The translations under genes and the position numbers were made by a program. From positions 1 to 36,090 of the forward strand of contig CAMTOO010000012.1 of NCBI GenBank assembly GCA_947074185.1: a stretch of DNA of 36,090 bases, in the 5' to 3' direction. Numbering within the stretch: position 1 is the first letter of the stretch; every line of letters begins with the position of its first letter. The notes beneath the pieces were generated by a model that saw only the letters and a list, made by a program, of their open reading frames with translations, did not search any database and was not told the origin of the DNA. Below, piece by piece: positions 33,701 through 36,090 of the stretch. Source of the stretch: an uncultured Negativicutes bacterium (GTDB taxonomy: Bacteria; Bacillota; Negativicutes; Acidaminococcales; Acidaminococcaceae).

Positions 33701-34210
33701 TCTTCTAAAGCAACTCCAACTGCTGCAATTGCAAAATTTGCTGCAAGTGGTAAGAAAACTAAGAAGAAAGATCTCGGTATGATGGCAATGAGCTATGGTT
33801 ATGTTTATGTAGCACAAATTGCTATGGGTGCTGATAAAAATCAAACTCTTAAAGCAATCTTAGAAGCTGAAGCATATGATGGTCCATCCCTTATTATCTG
33901 CTATGCTCCATGTATCAACCATGGTTTAAAAGCTGGTATGGGTAATAGTCAACTTGAAGCTAAACGCGCAGTTGATTGTGGTTACTGGGCAACTTATCGT
34001 TTCAACCCAGCTCTTAAAGAAAAAGGTGAAAATCCATTTATCCTTGATTCTAAAGAGCCAACAGCAGACTTTAGAGAATTCCTCATGGGCGAAGTTCGTT
34101 ATTCTTCACTCCTTAAACAATTCCCAGAAACTGCTGAAGCACTTTTCGAAAAAACTCAAAAAGATGCTATGGATAGACTTGCTTCTTACAAAAAGCTTGC
34201 AGGTAAATAA
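30701..34210 (+). CDS. nifJ: Pyruvate:ferredoxin (flavodoxin) oxidoreductase
   Basis: The 1169-residue single-chain enzyme oxidatively decarboxylates pyruvate to acetyl-CoA, passing electrons to ferredoxin. The N-terminal domain has AIYPITPSSPMAE and GALTTTYTASQG. Two ferredoxin-type clusters are at about residues 689-702 (CIQCNQCAYVCP) and 743-756 (CTGCGNCAQVCP). The fourth Cys set begins with CAGCGET (about 810), and the thiamine-binding block GDGWAYDIGYGGVDH is near 962, followed by DTEVYSNTGGQSSKATP. Length is normal for the fused form. ATG 30701 follows GAAGGG. It has its own promoter and terminator. It is a central enzyme of anaerobic pyruvate metabolism and consistent with the pyruvate-forming serine dehydratase nearby. 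Confidence 0.97.
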   Translation: MTKMKTMDGNTAAAYISYAFTDVAAIYPITPSSPMAESVDEWASSGKKNLFGQTVKLMEMQSEAGAAGAVHGSLQAGALTTTYTASQGLLLMIPNMYKMAGELLPAVFHVSARALAASSLSIFGDHQDVMATRQTGFALLAEGSVQEVMDLSAVAHLSAIKGRIPFLNFFDGFRTSHEVQKIEVMDYDDLAKMLDYDAVAEFRKRGLNPDNPVTRGTAQNPDIYFQTREAINSYYEELPEIVEHYMNEVSKVTGRKYSLFNYYGAADAEEMIVIMGSGSEAVITAVEKMNAEGRKVGVLVVHLYRPFSIKHFMGAIPKTVKKIAVLDRTKEPGSYGEPLYLDVRNAFYNSDMNPLIVGGRYGLGSKDITASEVYAVIENLDAAEPKNYFTLGIVDDVTNTSLPINKIVDVTPAGTKGCKFWGLGSDGTVGANKSAIKIIGDHTDMYAQGYFSYDSKKSGGITVSHLRFGHEPIRAPYLINAADFVAVHNQSYVYKYDVTTGIKDGGTFLLNCNWNKEELESHLPASIKRYIAKNNVKFYTIDAVKIAQELGLGGRINMIMQAAFFKLADIIPLADALKYLKDAVEDSYGNKGQAIVDMNNAAIDAGVNAIVEIEVPAAWANLADDTTAANKTGNDFVDNILVPVNRLEGDSLTVKDLKGLDDGTFPCGSAAYEKRGIAIDVPEWVPENCIQCNQCAYVCPHAAIRPVLMTEEEAGKIPCGGASKDAVGAKDLKFAIAVSQLDCTGCGNCAQVCPAPKKALEMKALATQEAKTPIWDYSVNEVSPKANPMNTTTVKGSQFEQPLLEFSGACAGCGETPYAKLVTQLYGDRMMLANATGCSSIWGASAPSMPYTKNHKGHGPSWGNSLFEDNAEYGLGMFLGVEQSREQAEKLINEALQGGASGDLKAAMEDWVANIKVSENTRARAEKLEAELAKAKGSDELLNKIYDLKQFFVKRSHWIFGGDGWAYDIGYGGVDHVLASGENVNILVFDTEVYSNTGGQSSKATPTAAIAKFAASGKKTKKKDLGMMAMSYGYVYVAQIAMGADKNQTLKAILEAEAYDGPSLIICYAPCINHGLKAGMGNSQLEAKRAVDCGYWATYRFNPALKEKGENPFILDSKEPTADFREFLMGEVRYSSLLKQFPETAEALFEKTQKDAMDRLASYKKLAGK

Positions 34211-34222
34211 TATTATTACTAG

Positions 34223-34255
34223 AACGCAGATGGCTTAGGCTGTCTGCGTTTTTAT
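34223..34255 (+). terminator. Terminator after the pyruvate:ferredoxin oxidoreductase gene
   Basis: AACGCAGA (34223-34230) pairs with TCTGCGTT (34243-34250), followed by TTTATT. A second weaker A/T-rich inverted repeat (AAAAAAAGT ... ACTTTTTTT) lies at about 34288-34327. Confidence 0.85.
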
Positions 34256-34383
34256 TGTTCTGGGACTGAGTTTTTAGTTAGGTGGGACAAAAAAAGTAAA
34301 TGTTAGCCAAAAAATGTCACTTTTTTTATTATTGGTTTTAGGGTAGAATTAAAGTTAGGATATAAATTATTACCGGAGGGTTT

Positions 34384-35991
34384 ATGACGTTATATATATT
34401 TGCCTTTTTAGGAGGTTTAGCTTTATTTTTATACGGCATGCAATTAATGGGTGATGGTCTGCAACAAGCAGCAGGACAGAAGCTTCAGAAAATTCTAGAA
34501 GCACTGACTGGTGTAGCTTTTGTAGGCGTAATTTTGGGTGCTTTAGTTACAGCTATTCTCCAATCTAGTAGTGCCACTACAGTTATGACAGTAGGGCTTG
34601 TAAATGCAGGGCTAATGACGCTCAAGCAAGCCTTTGGTATTATTATGGGAGCGAATGTCGGTACTACTATTACTGCACAACTTATTGCTTTTAAATTAAC
34701 GGATTATATTACAATAATTTTATTTATAGGTTTTGCATTACAAGCATTTTCCAAGAAAACTCGCGGGAAATATTGGGGGCAAGTACTGTTAGGCTTTGGT
34801 ATTCTTATGCTTGGTATGAGTATGATGGGGCAAGCTGTATTGCCGCTTAAACAGTATCAAGGATTCGTAGATTTTATCGCTAATTTTTCTAGTAATCCTT
34901 TCCTTGCAGTTGGTGTTGGTATAGTAATGACTGTACTTATTCAGTCTAGCTCTGCTACTATTGGTATTTTGATGGCGATGGCTTCACAAGGCTTAATCCC
35001 GCTTGAAGGCGCAATACCAGTTCTTTTGGGTGATAATATTGGTACTTGTATTACTGCTATTTTGGCAGCAGCTCGTGCAAATTACACTGCAAAAAGAGTT
35101 GCTTTAGCCCATGTACTTTTTAACACTATTGGGTGCATAATCTTTATTGTCTTTATGAATTTATTTATAAAATTAGTCGTGGAAATATCTCCTGCTAATG
35201 ATATTGCTAGGCAAATAGCAAATGCGCATACTGCTTTTAATATTTTAAATACTATTATATTCTTACCGTTTGTAGGATATTTTATTAAATTTGTAGAAAA
35301 AATTATGCCGGAAAAAGGTGAGAAAATTTCTCGTCGTCCAGTTTATTTAGATGAAACTATGTTAGCTACACCTTCTGTTGCGATAACCTTAGCAGAAAAA
35401 GAAGTGGTGCGAATGGGTAAATTAGCTCGGCGCAATCTAGAAGTTGCCTTAGAGTGTATTAATGAATACGATGAGGAAAAAGTGGCTTATGTTTTAGAGC
35501 GTGAACCTATTGTGGATAAACTTGAGGAAGAGATTACGGTTTATTTAACAAAGTTAGCTGAGGCACAAATGGGTGAAGCGTTATCTGCAAGACATACTGG
35601 TCTTTTACATGCTTGTAACGATATAGAACGTATTGGTGACCATGCTGAAACTATAGTCAAAAAAGCACGTACTATGTATGAAGATGAGATGGAGTTTTCT
35701 GATATTGCTAAAGCTGAGATTAAACAGCTGGGTATATTAGTTTTAGAAGCAAATGAGATGTCTCTTAACGCTTTAGAAACAAATGATAAAGGAATTGCTG
35801 AAGTTGCAGTAGAAAAATGTCGCGAAGCAAAACGTTATCAAAAAGATATTCGCAAAAATCATATTGCTCGTTTGAATGATAAAATTTGCGATCCTGTAGC
35901 TGGTTTTGTTCTCTTAGAAATACTTATTAATATCAAAAGAACTTCCGATCATTCTAAAAATATTAGTCAATTAGTATTAGGTGTATTTTAG
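34384..35991 (+). CDS. Na/Pi-cotransporter family protein with PhoU domain
   Basis: The 535-residue protein has an N-terminal membrane half with two inverted Na/Pi-cotransporter repeats. Each is marked by a QSSSAT motif (residues 60-65 and 187-192) in hydrophobic Gly-rich helices. The C-terminal cytosolic half (about 330-535) is helical and PhoU-like (ARRNLEVALECINEYDEEK; CNDIERIGDHAETI). Such proteins import phosphate with Na+, though related YjbB-type proteins have been linked to export. ATG 34384 follows CGGAGGG. A TAGAAT -10-like box lies at 34344-34349 without a clear -35. No pst or phoR genes are nearby. Confidence 0.9.
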   Translation: MTLYIFAFLGGLALFLYGMQLMGDGLQQAAGQKLQKILEALTGVAFVGVILGALVTAILQSSSATTVMTVGLVNAGLMTLKQAFGIIMGANVGTTITAQLIAFKLTDYITIILFIGFALQAFSKKTRGKYWGQVLLGFGILMLGMSMMGQAVLPLKQYQGFVDFIANFSSNPFLAVGVGIVMTVLIQSSSATIGILMAMASQGLIPLEGAIPVLLGDNIGTCITAILAAARANYTAKRVALAHVLFNTIGCIIFIVFMNLFIKLVVEISPANDIARQIANAHTAFNILNTIIFLPFVGYFIKFVEKIMPEKGEKISRRPVYLDETMLATPSVAITLAEKEVVRMGKLARRNLEVALECINEYDEEKVAYVLEREPIVDKLEEEITVYLTKLAEAQMGEALSARHTGLLHACNDIERIGDHAETIVKKARTMYEDEMEFSDIAKAEIKQLGILVLEANEMSLNALETNDKGIAEVAVEKCREAKRYQKDIRKNHIARLNDKICDPVAGFVLLEILINIKRTSDHSKNISQLVLGVF

Positions 35992-36016
35992 GAGCTTTTT
36001 TGTAATAAAAAAACTT

Positions 36017-36047
36017 AATCCCAAGCTTAAAAACTGGGGATTTTTTT
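36017..36047 (+). terminator. Terminator after the Na/Pi-cotransporter gene
   Basis: AATCCC (36017-36022) pairs with GGGATT (36037-36042), with two further pairs beyond a mismatch, and ends in a 7-T tract. The remaining bases to the window edge hold no recognisable gene. Confidence 0.75.
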
Positions 36048-36090
36048 AATGCATTTTACCCTTGAAAATATAGAGAGCTTGTGGTAATAT

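Noticed and set aside
1-36090. Insertion sequences, prophage or integrase-bounded island
   Set aside because: No transposase, integrase, phage structural gene or flanking direct repeat was recognised, and base composition looks even throughout.

Overview
The window is AT-rich, gene-dense bacterial DNA that mixes Firmicutes-type genes with outer-membrane proteins. On the Firmicutes side are two-subunit L-serine dehydratase, pyruvate:ferredoxin oxidoreductase, a HutP-family protein, TPP and c-di-GMP-I riboswitches and AGGAGG-type ribosome binding sites. On the other side are two autotransporters with C-terminal beta-barrels ending in Phe. This combination points to an anaerobic diderm Firmicute of the Negativicutes; I cannot name the genus from sequence alone.

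Layout. 1-3288: end of a surface-polysaccharide cluster (RgpF-like rhamnan synthesis protein, dTDP-4-dehydrorhamnose reductase), then an NCS2 purine permease. 3289-13348: a c-di-GMP-I riboswitch with a terminator upstream of a 1931-residue autotransporter, followed by a four-gene SiaD-SiaB-SiaC-SiaA-like module. 13479-18601: two DUF805 membrane proteins, a reverse-strand pentapeptide-repeat/HAD pair, a DUF190/DUF697 pair, a small membrane protein and two UspA proteins. 18657-19882: CorA and a TSCPD protein on the minus strand. 20013-22028: a leader rich in UAG triplets with an attenuator-like terminator, then a sodium:solute symporter and a HutP-family RNA-binding regulator. 22199-23764: sdaAB-sdaAA. 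23892-24272: tRNA-His, -Gln, -Lys and -Leu from one strong promoter. 24464-27075: a DUF362 lipoprotein, then thiC under a TPP riboswitch. 27200-30509: a second autotransporter and an unrecognised minus-strand gene. 30701-35991: pyruvate:ferredoxin oxidoreductase and a Na/Pi-cotransporter/PhoU protein.

The most interesting unit is 3338-13348. A PP2C (SpoIIE-type) phosphatase carries an N-terminal ferredoxin, an [FeFe]-hydrogenase-like domain and a further Fe-S domain in place of the membrane sensor of Pseudomonas SiaA. It sits with a SiaB-like kinase, a SiaC-like phospho-switch protein and an intact diguanylate cyclase. The neighbouring giant adhesin is preceded by a c-di-GMP riboswitch. I infer a local circuit: redox or H2 state -> phosphatase/kinase balance -> SiaC -> diguanylate cyclase -> c-di-GMP -> riboswitch -> surface adhesin. 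The parts are visible in the sequence; the wiring is inference.

A second likely RNA-based circuit is the HutP-family gene lying downstream of a leader with repeated UAG triplets and a U-tailed hairpin.
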